From NCBI GenBank assembly GCA_020633235.1, contig JACKEA010000001.1, positions 1,302,001-1,366,000 of the forward strand: a stretch of DNA of 64,000 nucleotides, read 5' to 3'. The notes below the pieces were generated by a model. The model saw only the letters and a program-made list of their open reading frames with translations. It did not search any database and was not told where the DNA came from. Every line of letters starts with the position of its first letter. Position 1 is the stretch's first letter. Origin of the DNA: Polyangiaceae bacterium. GTDB lineage: Bacteria > Myxococcota_A > Polyangia > Polyangiales > Polyangiaceae. Positions 16,413 to 24,517 of the stretch are shown piece by piece. The translations under genes were made by a program, and so were the position numbers.

Positions 16413-17284
16413 TGCGACGCCTCGCTCTGGCGCTGCTCTTGCCCGCGTTCACGGGCTGCGTGCGGAGCCCGCCGCCCAGTCAGTTCCCGACGGCGGACAA
16501 GGCCCTCGAGCGCATGCACGAGACCTACGCCTGCAGCCGCGGCGTGCAGGGCGAGGCGAAAATAGACTACTTCAGCGACGAAGGGCGGGTGCGGGGCAGC
16601 GTGCTGTACAAGGCGGCGCTGCCCGAGAAGCTCCGCTTCGACGTGTTCTCGCCCTTCGGCGTGACGCTCTCCACCCTCACCAGCGACGGCACCCAGTTCG
16701 CTCTCTACGATCTGAAAGAGAAGGCGTTCCTCACCGGGCCTGCCAACGCCTGCAACGTGGCGCGCTTCACGCGGGTGCCGGTGCCGCCCTTCGCCATGGC
16801 GCAGCTCTTGCGGGGGGAAGCGCCGGTGCTGGTGCACACGCCCCAGACCGCGCAGATCGCCTGGGAGGGCGGGCGTTACGTGGTCCGGATCCAGAGCAAG
16901 CACGACGCACAGCAGGAGATCGAGCTCGAGCCCACGGATGCGGACTTCAATTTGCCGTGGGAGAAACAGCGCGTGCGCGTGCTGGGCGTCACCGTCACGC
17001 AGCAGGGCTACGACCTCTATCACGCGGAGCTCGCCGACCATGAGCCGGCGCAGACCTCCAAGCCCTGGGTGGATCCCGAGGGGCTCTCGCCCACGGTCAT
17101 GCCCAGCGGCCCGCCGTGCAGCGCGGAAGTTCCGCGGCGCATGCGTTTGGAGGTGCCGGACACGGACCAGGACGTCATCTTCCGGGTGAAGGAGGTCGTC
17201 CACAATCCGCCCATCGACGCCGGCACCTTCCAGCAATCCCCGCGTCCCGGCGTGAAGACCCGCTACAGCGCCTGCGGGGGTTGA
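16412..17284 (+). CDS. Lipoprotein, LolB/DUF4292-like
   Basis: 290 residues from ATG 16412, which shares its A with the upstream stop (TGATG). Signal peptide MRRLALALLLPAFTGC ends in a lipobox Cys. The mature part has VQGEAKIDYFSDEGRVRGSVLYKAALPEKLRFDVFSPFG and later YDLKEKAFLTG, which fits the one-sided beta-barrel fold of LolA/LolB-like outer-membrane lipoproteins. The family match is by pattern only. Probably anchored in the outer membrane with a role in lipoprotein or lipid handling. Confidence 0.75.
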   Translation: MRRLALALLLPAFTGCVRSPPPSQFPTADKALERMHETYACSRGVQGEAKIDYFSDEGRVRGSVLYKAALPEKLRFDVFSPFGVTLSTLTSDGTQFALYDLKEKAFLTGPANACNVARFTRVPVPPFAMAQLLRGEAPVLVHTPQTAQIAWEGGRYVVRIQSKHDAQQEIELEPTDADFNLPWEKQRVRVLGVTVTQQGYDLYHAELADHEPAQTSKPWVDPEGLSPTVMPSGPPCSAEVPRRMRLEVPDTDQDVIFRVKEVVHNPPIDAGTFQQSPRPGVKTRYSACGG

Positions 17285-17346
17285 GCCGGCTCGCGGGCCC
17301 ACTTCGGGCCGGTCCGAGGGCTTCGCCCCTGCGCTATGATGCCGGC

Positions 17347-18426
17347 GTGGCGAAGCGCGCGAAGAAGGCTCCGGTCCGAAAGAAGACGGTGAAGAAGCGC
17401 GTGACGCGCGGGGCTCCGAAGAAGAAGCCGCCGAGCTACCGCACTGTCTCGTCGGAGAAGATGCCGCGCTTTGCGGGCGTGCCGACCTTCCTGCGGCTTC
17501 CGATCCTGCAAGAGCTCGGGACCGTACCGGACGTGGACGTGCTCTTGTGTGGCGTGCCCTTCGACGGGGGCAGCAGCTTTCGTCCGGGTGCGCGCCTCGC
17601 GCCGCGCGCGGTGCGCGACGCTTCGAGCCTGGCGCGGAGCTTCTCCGCGGCCCTCGGCATCGACATCTACGAAGAGCTCCGCGTGGCCGACGGCGGCGAC
17701 ATCCCGGCGAGCCCCCACGACGTCGAGCACGCCGTGGCGATGGTCACGGAGCGGGCCGAAGCCATCGCCCGCTCCGGCGTGGTGGGCGGCTTCGTCGGTG
17801 GAGATCAGACCGTCACCCTGGGCGCGCTCCGCGGCATCCAACGCGCGAAGCTCAAGGGCGTGGGCATGATCCACATCGATTCCCACTGCAACACCGCGAC
17901 CGCCGCCTGGGGACGCGAGCTCCACCACGGCAGCGTGATCCGTTGCGCCGTGGAAGAAGGCCTGATCGTGCCGCGAGCCACGCTGCAGCTCGGCATCCGG
18001 GGTCCGTACTCTTCGGAAGGGGAGACGGGCTACTCGCTGTCCCATGGGTTCGAGATCGTCGGCATCGACGAGGTGAAGTGGGACCTGCACGCCGCCGTGA
18101 GCCAGGTGCGGAAGATGGTGCGCAAAGGCCCGGTGTACGTCAGCGTGGACGTGAGCGCCGTGGATCCGGCGTACGCGCCGGGCACCGGCATTCCGAGCCC
18201 GGGCGGCATGAACACCTGGGACCTGCAGCAGATCCTGCGCGCCCTGGTGGGAGCGGAGATCGTCGGCTTCGACGTCGTCGAGATCTCGCCGCCCTACGAT
18301 CCGACGGGCATCACGAGCATGCTCGGCGTGACGATCTTGCAGGAGATCCTGGCGTCCATCGCCGATACGCGACGGAGCGCGCGGCCCGCGCCGAGCACGC
18401 GCCGGGGCGGACGCGTCTCGGCGTGA
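17347..18426 (+). CDS. Arginase/agmatinase-fold protein lacking half of the metal ligands
   Basis: 359 residues from GTG 17347 (no in-frame ATG nearby). A Lys-rich N-terminal tail (residues 1-30) precedes a full ureohydrolase fold: CGVPFDGGSSFRPGARLAPRAVR, GGFVGGDQTVTLGA, GMIHIDSHCNTATAAWGRELHHGS, VYVSVDVSAVDPAYAPGTGIPSPGG. Active agmatinases have GGDH, DAHxD and SxDxDxxDP. Here His is Gln154, the second Asp of DAHxD is Asn182 and the second Asp of DxD is Ser270, while Asp178, His180 and Asp268 remain. A binuclear Mn site is unlikely, so a pseudoenzyme or changed chemistry is inferred. Confidence 0.85.
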   Translation: MAKRAKKAPVRKKTVKKRVTRGAPKKKPPSYRTVSSEKMPRFAGVPTFLRLPILQELGTVPDVDVLLCGVPFDGGSSFRPGARLAPRAVRDASSLARSFSAALGIDIYEELRVADGGDIPASPHDVEHAVAMVTERAEAIARSGVVGGFVGGDQTVTLGALRGIQRAKLKGVGMIHIDSHCNTATAAWGRELHHGSVIRCAVEEGLIVPRATLQLGIRGPYSSEGETGYSLSHGFEIVGIDEVKWDLHAAVSQVRKMVRKGPVYVSVDVSAVDPAYAPGTGIPSPGGMNTWDLQQILRALVGAEIVGFDVVEISPPYDPTGITSMLGVTILQEILASIADTRRSARPAPSTRRGGRVSA

Positions 18427-18427
18427 C

Positions 18428-18451
18428 GGCACCGCGGCGGATCAACATCAA
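18428..18451 (-). repeat. R21 dispersed repeat, copy 6
   Basis: Reads GGCACCGCGGCGGATC + AACATCAA between the convergent arginase-like and GDPD genes, overlapping the GDPD stop. Confidence 0.7.
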
Positions 18452-19149
18452 CCCGTAGAGAGAGCTTGCAGGATCTCTGCGGGCACGTCGGTGATGATGG
18501 CGTCGACGCCGGCGGCCGCGAGCTTTTGGGCGCGGGCTCCTTCGTTCACGGTCCACACGTTGACGAAGGCTCCGGCGCGGTGAAGGCGCGCTACGCGCTT
18601 CGGCGTGGCCAGCGGCGCTTCCGGGTGCACGCCCACGGCGCCCAGCAGGCGGTAGCCGGGCGCGAAGCGCAGCACGCGCTGCTTCGCGTGCACCAGCCAG
18701 GCGACGGGCAGGGCGGGCAGGCGCTGGGCGAGGGCGCGCACCAGCATGGGATCGAAGCTCGAGAGCACGATGCGCTCCGGCGGCTCGCGCTGGAGCAAAC
18801 GCGCGACGGCGTTCACGAACACGCGGCGCTCGCGGACGTCGCGCTTGAGCTCGACGTTCACGCGCTGGTCGTGGCGGCGCGCCCAGTCGAGCACGTCGGC
18901 GAGGGTCGGAATGCGCTCGCCGACGAGCTCCACGCGGGCGCGCTCCGTCGCGCTCAGGCGCTCCACACTGCGCGCGTCGCGGCCCTCGGTCATGCGCTCG
19001 AGCGTGGCGTCGTGAAAGACCACCACGGCGTGCGCGGCGTCCAGCCGTACGTCGAGCTCCACGCCGTCGGCGCCCTCTTTGCGCGAGAGCTCGAAGGCCG
19101 CGAGGGTGTTCTCCGGAGCGCGGCGCCGCGCCCCACGATGGCCGAGCAC
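18448..19149 (-). CDS. Glycerophosphodiester phosphodiesterase
   Basis: 233 residues from GTG 19149 (VLGHRGARRRAPENTLAAF); the frame is open further but upstream sequence overlaps the DHH gene, and a slightly earlier non-ATG start is possible. GDPD signatures are intact: HRG…PENT, GVELDVRLDAAHAVVVFHDATLERMT (metal-binding ExD and catalytic His), VNVELK, and FVNVWTVNEG near the end. No signal peptide, so cytoplasmic hydrolysis of glycerophosphodiesters to glycerol-3-phosphate is expected. Follows the DHH gene directly on the same strand. Confidence 0.9.
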   Translation of the reverse strand: MLGHRGARRRAPENTLAAFELSRKEGADGVELDVRLDAAHAVVVFHDATLERMTEGRDARSVERLSATERARVELVGERIPTLADVLDWARRHDQRVNVELKRDVRERRVFVNAVARLLQREPPERIVLSSFDPMLVRALAQRLPALPVAWLVHAKQRVLRFAPGYRLLGAVGVHPEAPLATPKRVARLHRAGAFVNVWTVNEGARAQKLAAAGVDAIITDVPAEILQALSTG

Positions 19150-19184
19150 CCAGGGGCGCGCGCCGGCGGGGCGATGCCACGCGC

Positions 19185-20159
19185 TCAGCCGGCCAGCTCC
19201 TCGGCGATCTCGCGGGCCACGCTGCGCGCGCGGTCGAGCTCCTTGGTGCGGAAGGAAATGCCGCCCACCACTGGGTGGCCGCCGCCGCCATGGCGCGCGC
19301 AAATGGCCGAGATGTCGGTGTCCAGCGGCGCACCGCTCCAGGGGTTGTAGCCGACGGAGATCTTCACGCCGTTTTTGAGCAGGCCGATGAGCACCGAGTA
19401 CACCGAGTCCGGATACAAGGCGTAGGTCACGAACTTGCCGACGGTCTCGAGGACGTTCTCGGTGAGATCCACCAGCACCACTCGACCGAGGCGCTGTCCG
19501 TTCTGGCGCACCCGCTCGACGAAGCGCATGTGCTTCTCGCCGAGGGGCTTGTAGCGATCTTGGATTTCCGGCAGCGCGGCGACCTCGTCCAGCGGTTGCT
19601 CGAGCAGCCGCCCGACCATGCGCTGCAGGAAGGCGTCGTCGCCGTAGTGCTCGACCACGCTCACCAGACGCTTGACGGGGTTCTCGCGGCTGACGGCGTC
19701 TTCCGCGCTGTCGAAGCGTGCCGCGTCCACGATGTCCGCCCAATGAACCAGGGATGCGAGCAGCGGATCCTCCATCCCGAACTGCTCGCGCGCGATGTCG
19801 GCGATGAGCTTGGTGCAGGAGGAGTAGGCCGGGTCGAACCAGTAGCGCTCGGACTCCGCGCGCTCGTCGTACACCGCGCGGGCCTCGGCATCGGCGAAGG
19901 CCGTCCGATGATGGTCGAAGTACCAGGTGACCGCGGCTTCCGGAGCGAAGCGAAAATCCAGGATCGCGTTCTGATCGCCGGTCAGCATCTTGGGCGACGG
20001 GTGCGCTTGACCGATGCCATAACCGCAGGCGCGGTAGACGAATTCCGTCGGCCGCTCGACCGAGCGGAGCAGGCGTGTGAACACCGCCGCGCTGGCCAAT
20101 CCGTCGAAACAGTGGCCGTGAGTTGCAACGACGACCTTCACCGTACGTCTAGTTAGCAC
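19185..20159 (-). CDS. DHH-family phosphoesterase
   Basis: 324 residues from GTG 20159; a GTG six codons later is an alternative. DHH-superfamily motifs: VVATHGHCFDGLASAAVF (motif I, His-rich variant of DxDG), AILDFRF, TWYFDHHRTAF (the DHH motif), VHWADIVDAARF, and the DHHA1 signature RHGGGGHPVVGGISF near the C-terminus. The layout fits nanoRNases/oligoribonucleases and pAp or cyclic-dinucleotide phosphodiesterases; the substrate cannot be fixed. Predicted cytoplasmic, Mn-dependent. The GDPD gene follows on the same strand. Confidence 0.88.
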   Translation of the reverse strand: MLTRRTVKVVVATHGHCFDGLASAAVFTRLLRSVERPTEFVYRACGYGIGQAHPSPKMLTGDQNAILDFRFAPEAAVTWYFDHHRTAFADAEARAVYDERAESERYWFDPAYSSCTKLIADIAREQFGMEDPLLASLVHWADIVDAARFDSAEDAVSRENPVKRLVSVVEHYGDDAFLQRMVGRLLEQPLDEVAALPEIQDRYKPLGEKHMRFVERVRQNGQRLGRVVLVDLTENVLETVGKFVTYALYPDSVYSVLIGLLKNGVKISVGYNPWSGAPLDTDISAICARHGGGGHPVVGGISFRTKELDRARSVAREIAEELAG

Positions 20160-20233
20160 AGGCCTGGTCTTGTGGGATGATGTAGGTGTAAGCTCGCCGG
20201 CGCCGGAGGGCAGCCCGGCCGGGAGAAGGAACC

Positions 20234-20932
20234 ATGATGCGTAACTGGTTGTATTTTGGGCTTTTTGCGGCGGCCGTCGTGGGGTGCAAGAAGAAGGATC
20301 AGGACGCCCAGAACGCCCAGGGATTCCAGCAGGCCCAGCAGGGTCAGTACCAGCAGGGCCAGTATCCCCAGCAGGGAATGGGTGGAACCGCCGGAACCAC
20401 GCAGACCACGCCCCCGCCCCAAGGCTCGGCGACGCAGCAGGGCACCCAGCCGCCCCTCGGCACCGTCAGCGGGGATCCCGCCTCGCTGCAGAACATCATC
20501 GCCGGGGCCCTCTCCGGTGGCGCCGCGACTTTGGGCGCTCTCACCGGTGGTGAGATGAACATCATCGAGCAGGGCATCAAGATGAAGGCCCAGAGCGACG
20601 CCAAGGGCATGAAGTCCGACGGCCAGCTGATGAGCGCCAAGCTGCAGCAAGACGGCCACGCCCAGGCCGACCTCATGCTGCAGCCGAACAAGTGCTACAC
20701 CATCATCGGCTTCGGCAACCCCGGCGTGTTCCGTTATCAGATCAACCTGATCTCGTCGCCGCCGGCGCCGCCTCAGGTGTTGGCCCAAAGCGGCGCCGAT
20801 AGCCCCGCTCCCACCGTCGGTCCCAACGAGACCTGCATCAAGAATCCGTACCCCGCACCGCTCCAGGTGAAGGTGGACATGCACGTGGTGCAGGGCACGG
20901 GGCTGGTCGGCGCGCAGGTCTACTCGAAGTAG
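20234..20932 (+). CDS. Hypothetical Gln/Gly-rich lipoprotein
   Basis: 232 residues. Signal peptide MRNWLYFGLFAAAVVGC with lipobox AVVGC, then KKK and a Gln/Gly/Pro-rich linker (residues 25-75). The conserved-looking part has INIIEQGIKMKAQSDAKGM-like and PNKCYTIIGFGNPGVFRYQINLIS sequence and a final beta-rich segment ending GAQVYSK. No domain recognised. An RBS-like GGGAGAAGG precedes the ATG. The stop lies in AAGTAGTCCTTCA, which is followed by an R21 repeat; the same string ends the gene at 40079. Confidence 0.75.
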   Translation: MMRNWLYFGLFAAAVVGCKKKDQDAQNAQGFQQAQQGQYQQGQYPQQGMGGTAGTTQTTPPPQGSATQQGTQPPLGTVSGDPASLQNIIAGALSGGAATLGALTGGEMNIIEQGIKMKAQSDAKGMKSDGQLMSAKLQQDGHAQADLMLQPNKCYTIIGFGNPGVFRYQINLISSPPAPPQVLAQSGADSPAPTVGPNETCIKNPYPAPLQVKVDMHVVQGTGLVGAQVYSK

Positions 20933-20942
20933 TCCTTCAGGT

Positions 20943-20963
20943 TTGTTGGTCCGGCGCGGAACC
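20943..20963 (+). repeat. R21 dispersed repeat, copy 7
   Basis: Reads TTGTTGGTCC + GGCGCGGAACC, 10 bases after the lipoprotein stop and ~35 bases before dprA. Preceded by AAGTAGTCCTTCA as at 40078. Confidence 0.88.
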
Positions 20964-20998
20964 GACAACTGTGCGCTGGTGCGGCCGAGGGGGGCCGC

Positions 20999-21937
20999 AT
21001 GGGTTTCGTGCCTCGTCTGCTCGAAGGCGGTGAGCTGCCACATCGCTTGCGCGATCTGGAGTCTCCACCGTCGCGTATGTGGCTCGTGGGAGCGCTGCCG
21101 CGCCAGTCCGCGGTCGCCATCGTCGGCACGCGGCACCCCACGGCGGATGCCGTGGAGTACACGCGGCACCTCGCCGCCAAGCTCGGCGCCGCCGGCTGTG
21201 TGATCCTGAGCGGCGGCGCCGAGGGCATCGACACGGCGGCGCACGAAGGGGCGATCTCCGCTGGTGCACCGACGGTGGTGGTGGCGCCGTCCGCGTTTGA
21301 CCGGCCGTTCCCCGAGAAGAACCGCGCGCTGTTCCAGCGCATCATTCGCGACGGCGGCGGGCACATCACGGCGGAGCCGCCCCACACGCCCGCGGCGAAC
21401 CCCAAGTTCTTTCCGCGGAACTCGTACCTGGCGGCGCTGGCCCACGTGCTCGTCGTGGTGGAGTCTCCCATCCGCAGCGGCGCGCGGAACGCCGCCAAGT
21501 GGGCGCGCCGTCTCGGGCGTCCGCTGTTCGTGGTGCCCGCCGTGCCCTGGAATCCCCACGGGGTCGGCTGCATCGCCGAGCTCAAGCTGGGCGCGCGGCC
21601 CTTGGCCGGACCCAAGGACGTGCTCCGGGTGCTGAGTCAGTCCGCGTTTCATTGGCTGCCCATGGCCGACGGCGGGGTGCGCACCGCGGGCTGCCCTGCG
21701 CCCGCGCCGCCTGCCGCGCCGGACCAACAAACCCTGGGAACATTCATCACCTATCCGCCCGGCTCGCCGGCCGGAACGCTGCTGGCGGCGGTCTCGGCGG
21801 GGGCAGGAAACGTGGATGGCATTGCCCAACGGACGGGGCTGGCGCCCACGAAAGTTGAGGAACTCCTCTTGACGCTGGCCAAAGATGGGGTCTTAGTAGC
21901 CGACCCATCGGGAGCCGTGAAATTCGTAAACCGATGA
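20999..21937 (+). CDS. dprA: DNA-processing protein DprA
   Basis: 312 residues. The Rossmann-like core is clear: SAVAIVGTRHPTADAVEYTRHLAAKLGAAG, VILSGGAEGIDTAAHEGAI, FPRNSYLAALAHVLVVVES and GARNAAKWARRLGRPLFVVP. A C-terminal winged-helix (about 255-310: GNVDGIAQRTGLAPTKVEELLLTLAKDGVLV) follows a linker. DprA loads RecA onto incoming single-stranded DNA in transformation. An R21 repeat lies inside the linker and is translated as AAPDQQTLG. The start is ~35 bases after another R21 copy. Confidence 0.93.
   Translation: MGFVPRLLEGGELPHRLRDLESPPSRMWLVGALPRQSAVAIVGTRHPTADAVEYTRHLAAKLGAAGCVILSGGAEGIDTAAHEGAISAGAPTVVVAPSAFDRPFPEKNRALFQRIIRDGGGHITAEPPHTPAANPKFFPRNSYLAALAHVLVVVESPIRSGARNAAKWARRLGRPLFVVPAVPWNPHGVGCIAELKLGARPLAGPKDVLRVLSQSAFHWLPMADGGVRTAGCPAPAPPAAPDQQTLGTFITYPPGSPAGTLLAAVSAGAGNVDGIAQRTGLAPTKVEELLLTLAKDGVLVADPSGAVKFVNR
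21710..21730 (-). repeat. R21 dispersed repeat, copy 8 (inside dprA)
   Basis: Reads CCTGCCGCGCCGGACC + AACAA and encodes the interdomain linker residues PAAPDQQ of DprA. The reading frame is kept. Confidence 0.75.
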
Positions 21938-22033
21938 ATTTGTTACGTTTTAGGGGTGCGCCTCTGGGAACAGGGGTTGCGCAGGCGCTCCGACCATCGC
22001 ACTAGGTGGTGGGAAAGGACACCGAGGAAGCTC

Positions 22034-24517
22034 ATGAGCAAGACGCTCGTCGTCGTCGAGTCACCGGCCAAGGCCAAGACGATCAAGAAGTACCTTGGGC
22101 CGGGGTACGAGGTCCTCGCCAGCAAGGGCCACGTCAAGGATCTGCCCAAGAAGATGGGGATCGACGTCGAGCACGGCTTCAAGGAGACCTACGAGGTCAT
22201 CGAGAGCAAGGCGAAGGTGCTCGCCGAGCTCAAGTCGTCGGCGAAGAAGGCAGAGCGCGTGCTGCTTGCCACCGACCCGGATCGCGAGGGAGAGGCCATC
22301 GCGTGGCACATCGCGGAGGAGCTCAAGCGGCCCAAGCTGGATCTGGCGCGGGTGGAGTTCCACGAGATCACCAAGAAGGGCGTGCAGAAGGGGCTCGATG
22401 CGCCGAGGGAGCTGGACGCACATCTCTATGATGCCCAGCGCGCCCGGCGGGTCCTCGACCGCATCGTGGGGTACGACGTCTCGGCGCTGGTGTGGAACAA
22501 GCTCGCCTTCGGCCTGAGCGCCGGGCGCGTGCAGTCCGTGGCGCTCCGGCTCATTGTGGAGCGCGAGCGCGAGATCGAGGCGTTCGTCCCCGAGGAGTAC
22601 TGGAACATCGGCGTGGCCTTGATGGGCAAGGCGCGCCAGCCCGTGTCGGCGCGCCTGTCGCGGGTGGACGGCGAGAAGATCACGGTCCGGAGCGGCGAGC
22701 ACGCCGGTGGCATCCGCGCGGATCTGGAGAGCGCGAAGTATCGCATCGCTTCTGTGACCAAGCGGGAGCAGAAGCGCAACGCGCCGGCTCCGTACACCAC
22801 CAGCAAGCTGCAGCAGGACGCCACCAGCTACCTCCGCTTCACCACCAAGCGGACCATGAGCATCGCCCAGAAGCTGTACGAGGGCGTGGATCTCAAGAAA
22901 GACGGCGGCCCCGTCGGCCTCATCACCTACATGCGTACGGACAGCGTGCGGGTGAGCCAAGACGCGATCGACGCCGTGCGGCCGTTCATCTCGGAGACGT
23001 ACGGGAAGGACTATCTGCCCGCCAAGCCGAACACCTTCAAGTCGAAGAAGAGCGCACAGGAAGCGCACGAGGCGATCCGCCCGACGAGCATGGAGCTGAC
23101 GCCCGCGCTGGTGCGGCGCCATCTCTCGGACGAGCAGTACAAACTGTACAAGTTGATCTGGGATCGCTTCGTGGCGTCGCAGATGGCGCCGGCGGTGTAC
23201 GACCAGACGGGCGTGGACATCGAGGCCAAGCCCACCCGCAGTGGTGGGCGCCACCAGGTGTACATGCTGCGCGTCAGCGGCAAGGTGCTCAAGTTCGCCG
23301 GCTGGCTCGCGCAGTACGGCAAGGGGGAAGACGGCTTCGACAGCACCACGGCGACGCTCGCGGGGGAGGACGAGACCACGCCGCGGGACCAGAGCGACAG
23401 CGTGTTGCCGCCCGAGCCCGGCGCGAACGGCAACGGCAACGGCAACGGCAAGGCCGTCGCGTTCACCTTCGACTCGGAGGACGGCAACCTGCCGGAGCTC
23501 GGCGAAGGGGAAGAGATGGTGATCGTGACCCCTCCGGGCGTGGTCACCGATCAGAAGTTCACGCAGCCGCCGCCGCGGTACAACGAAGGATCGCTGGTGC
23601 GCGAGCTCGAGAAGCGCGGCATCGGTCGGCCCAGCACCTACGCGGAGATCATCAGCAAGGTGCAGGCGCGGGACTACGTGGAGAAGCTGCCCGGCGGGCA
23701 GATGCAGGCCACGGAGCTCGGCAAGATCGTAGTGGACGGCCTGGTGAGCACGGATCTGGATTTCATGGACCCGAGCTTCACCGCCAAGATGGAAGAAGAT
23801 CTGGACGAGGTCGAAGCCGGCAAGCTCGGCCGCGTGGCGCTGCTCGGCCGCTTCTACAAGCGCTTCAAGGAGGTGCTCGACACTGCCAAGAAGCAGAAGC
23901 GCTGGGCGCCGGAGCCTGAGCGCACGGAGTTCACTTGCGAAGAGTGCGGCGGCACCATGCTCAAGCGCTGGAGCAAGAACGGCTGGTTCCTGGGGTGCGA
24001 GAACTACCCGAAGTGCAAGTTCACCCAAGATCTGGGCAAGGACGGGGCGGCTCCGGCACAGCCGCGGGTTACGGACATCGCTTGCGAGAAGTGTGGCAAG
24101 CCGATGGTCATCAAGTCCGGGCGTTACGGTGAGTTCCTGGCGTGCAGCGGCTACCCGACGTGCAAGAGCTCGCGGCCGTTGCCCCTCGGAGTGCCGTGCC
24201 CCAAGTGTGGCGGCGACATCGTGGAAGTCCGCGCCAAGAAGCGGGGCGGACGCACCTTCTACGGTTGCATGAACTACCCCAAGTGCGACTTCAAGCTCTG
24301 GCAGAAGCCCCTGCCGGAGCCGTGCCCGCTGTGCAAGCACCCGTTCCTGGTGTACGGCGGCACCAAGAAGACGCCGAAGATCGTGTGCCCCCGTGGCAAA
24401 GAGTGTGGCTACTCCCGCGGCGTGGACGAGCCGTCGCCCACGGCGGAAGCCGGCAAGGCGAGCAAAGAGACGCGCAGCGTGGAGAGCGAAGCTCCCGCCA
24501 CGGCCGCCAGCCCGTGA
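22034..24517 (+). CDS. topA: DNA topoisomerase I
   Basis: 827 residues from ATG 22034, preceded by AGGAAG. Toprim domain: KTLVVVESPAKAKTIKKYLG and LLATDPDREGEAIAWHI. The active-site Tyr is in GLITYMRTDSVRVS. Other type IA landmarks are SAGRVQSVALRLIVERE and the late EKRGIGRPSTYAEI. The C-terminus has four zinc-ribbon repeats (CEECGG, CEKCGK, CPKCGG, CPLCKH), each with GC.NYPKC-like ends, the last degenerate. An Asn/Gly-rich insert encoded by GGCAAC repeats lies near residue 470. It relaxes negative supercoils. The stop overlaps the trmFO start. Confidence 0.98.
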   Translation: MSKTLVVVESPAKAKTIKKYLGPGYEVLASKGHVKDLPKKMGIDVEHGFKETYEVIESKAKVLAELKSSAKKAERVLLATDPDREGEAIAWHIAEELKRPKLDLARVEFHEITKKGVQKGLDAPRELDAHLYDAQRARRVLDRIVGYDVSALVWNKLAFGLSAGRVQSVALRLIVEREREIEAFVPEEYWNIGVALMGKARQPVSARLSRVDGEKITVRSGEHAGGIRADLESAKYRIASVTKREQKRNAPAPYTTSKLQQDATSYLRFTTKRTMSIAQKLYEGVDLKKDGGPVGLITYMRTDSVRVSQDAIDAVRPFISETYGKDYLPAKPNTFKSKKSAQEAHEAIRPTSMELTPALVRRHLSDEQYKLYKLIWDRFVASQMAPAVYDQTGVDIEAKPTRSGGRHQVYMLRVSGKVLKFAGWLAQYGKGEDGFDSTTATLAGEDETTPRDQSDSVLPPEPGANGNGNGNGKAVAFTFDSEDGNLPELGEGEEMVIVTPPGVVTDQKFTQPPPRYNEGSLVRELEKRGIGRPSTYAEIISKVQARDYVEKLPGGQMQATELGKIVVDGLVSTDLDFMDPSFTAKMEEDLDEVEAGKLGRVALLGRFYKRFKEVLDTAKKQKRWAPEPERTEFTCEECGGTMLKRWSKNGWFLGCENYPKCKFTQDLGKDGAAPAQPRVTDIACEKCGKPMVIKSGRYGEFLACSGYPTCKSSRPLPLGVPCPKCGGDIVEVRAKKRGGRTFYGCMNYPKCDFKLWQKPLPEPCPLCKHPFLVYGGTKKTPKIVCPRGKECGYSRGVDEPSPTAEAGKASKETRSVESEAPATAASP

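Noticed and set aside
17347..18426. Functional agmatinase or arginase
   Set aside because: Three of the six conserved Mn ligands are replaced.
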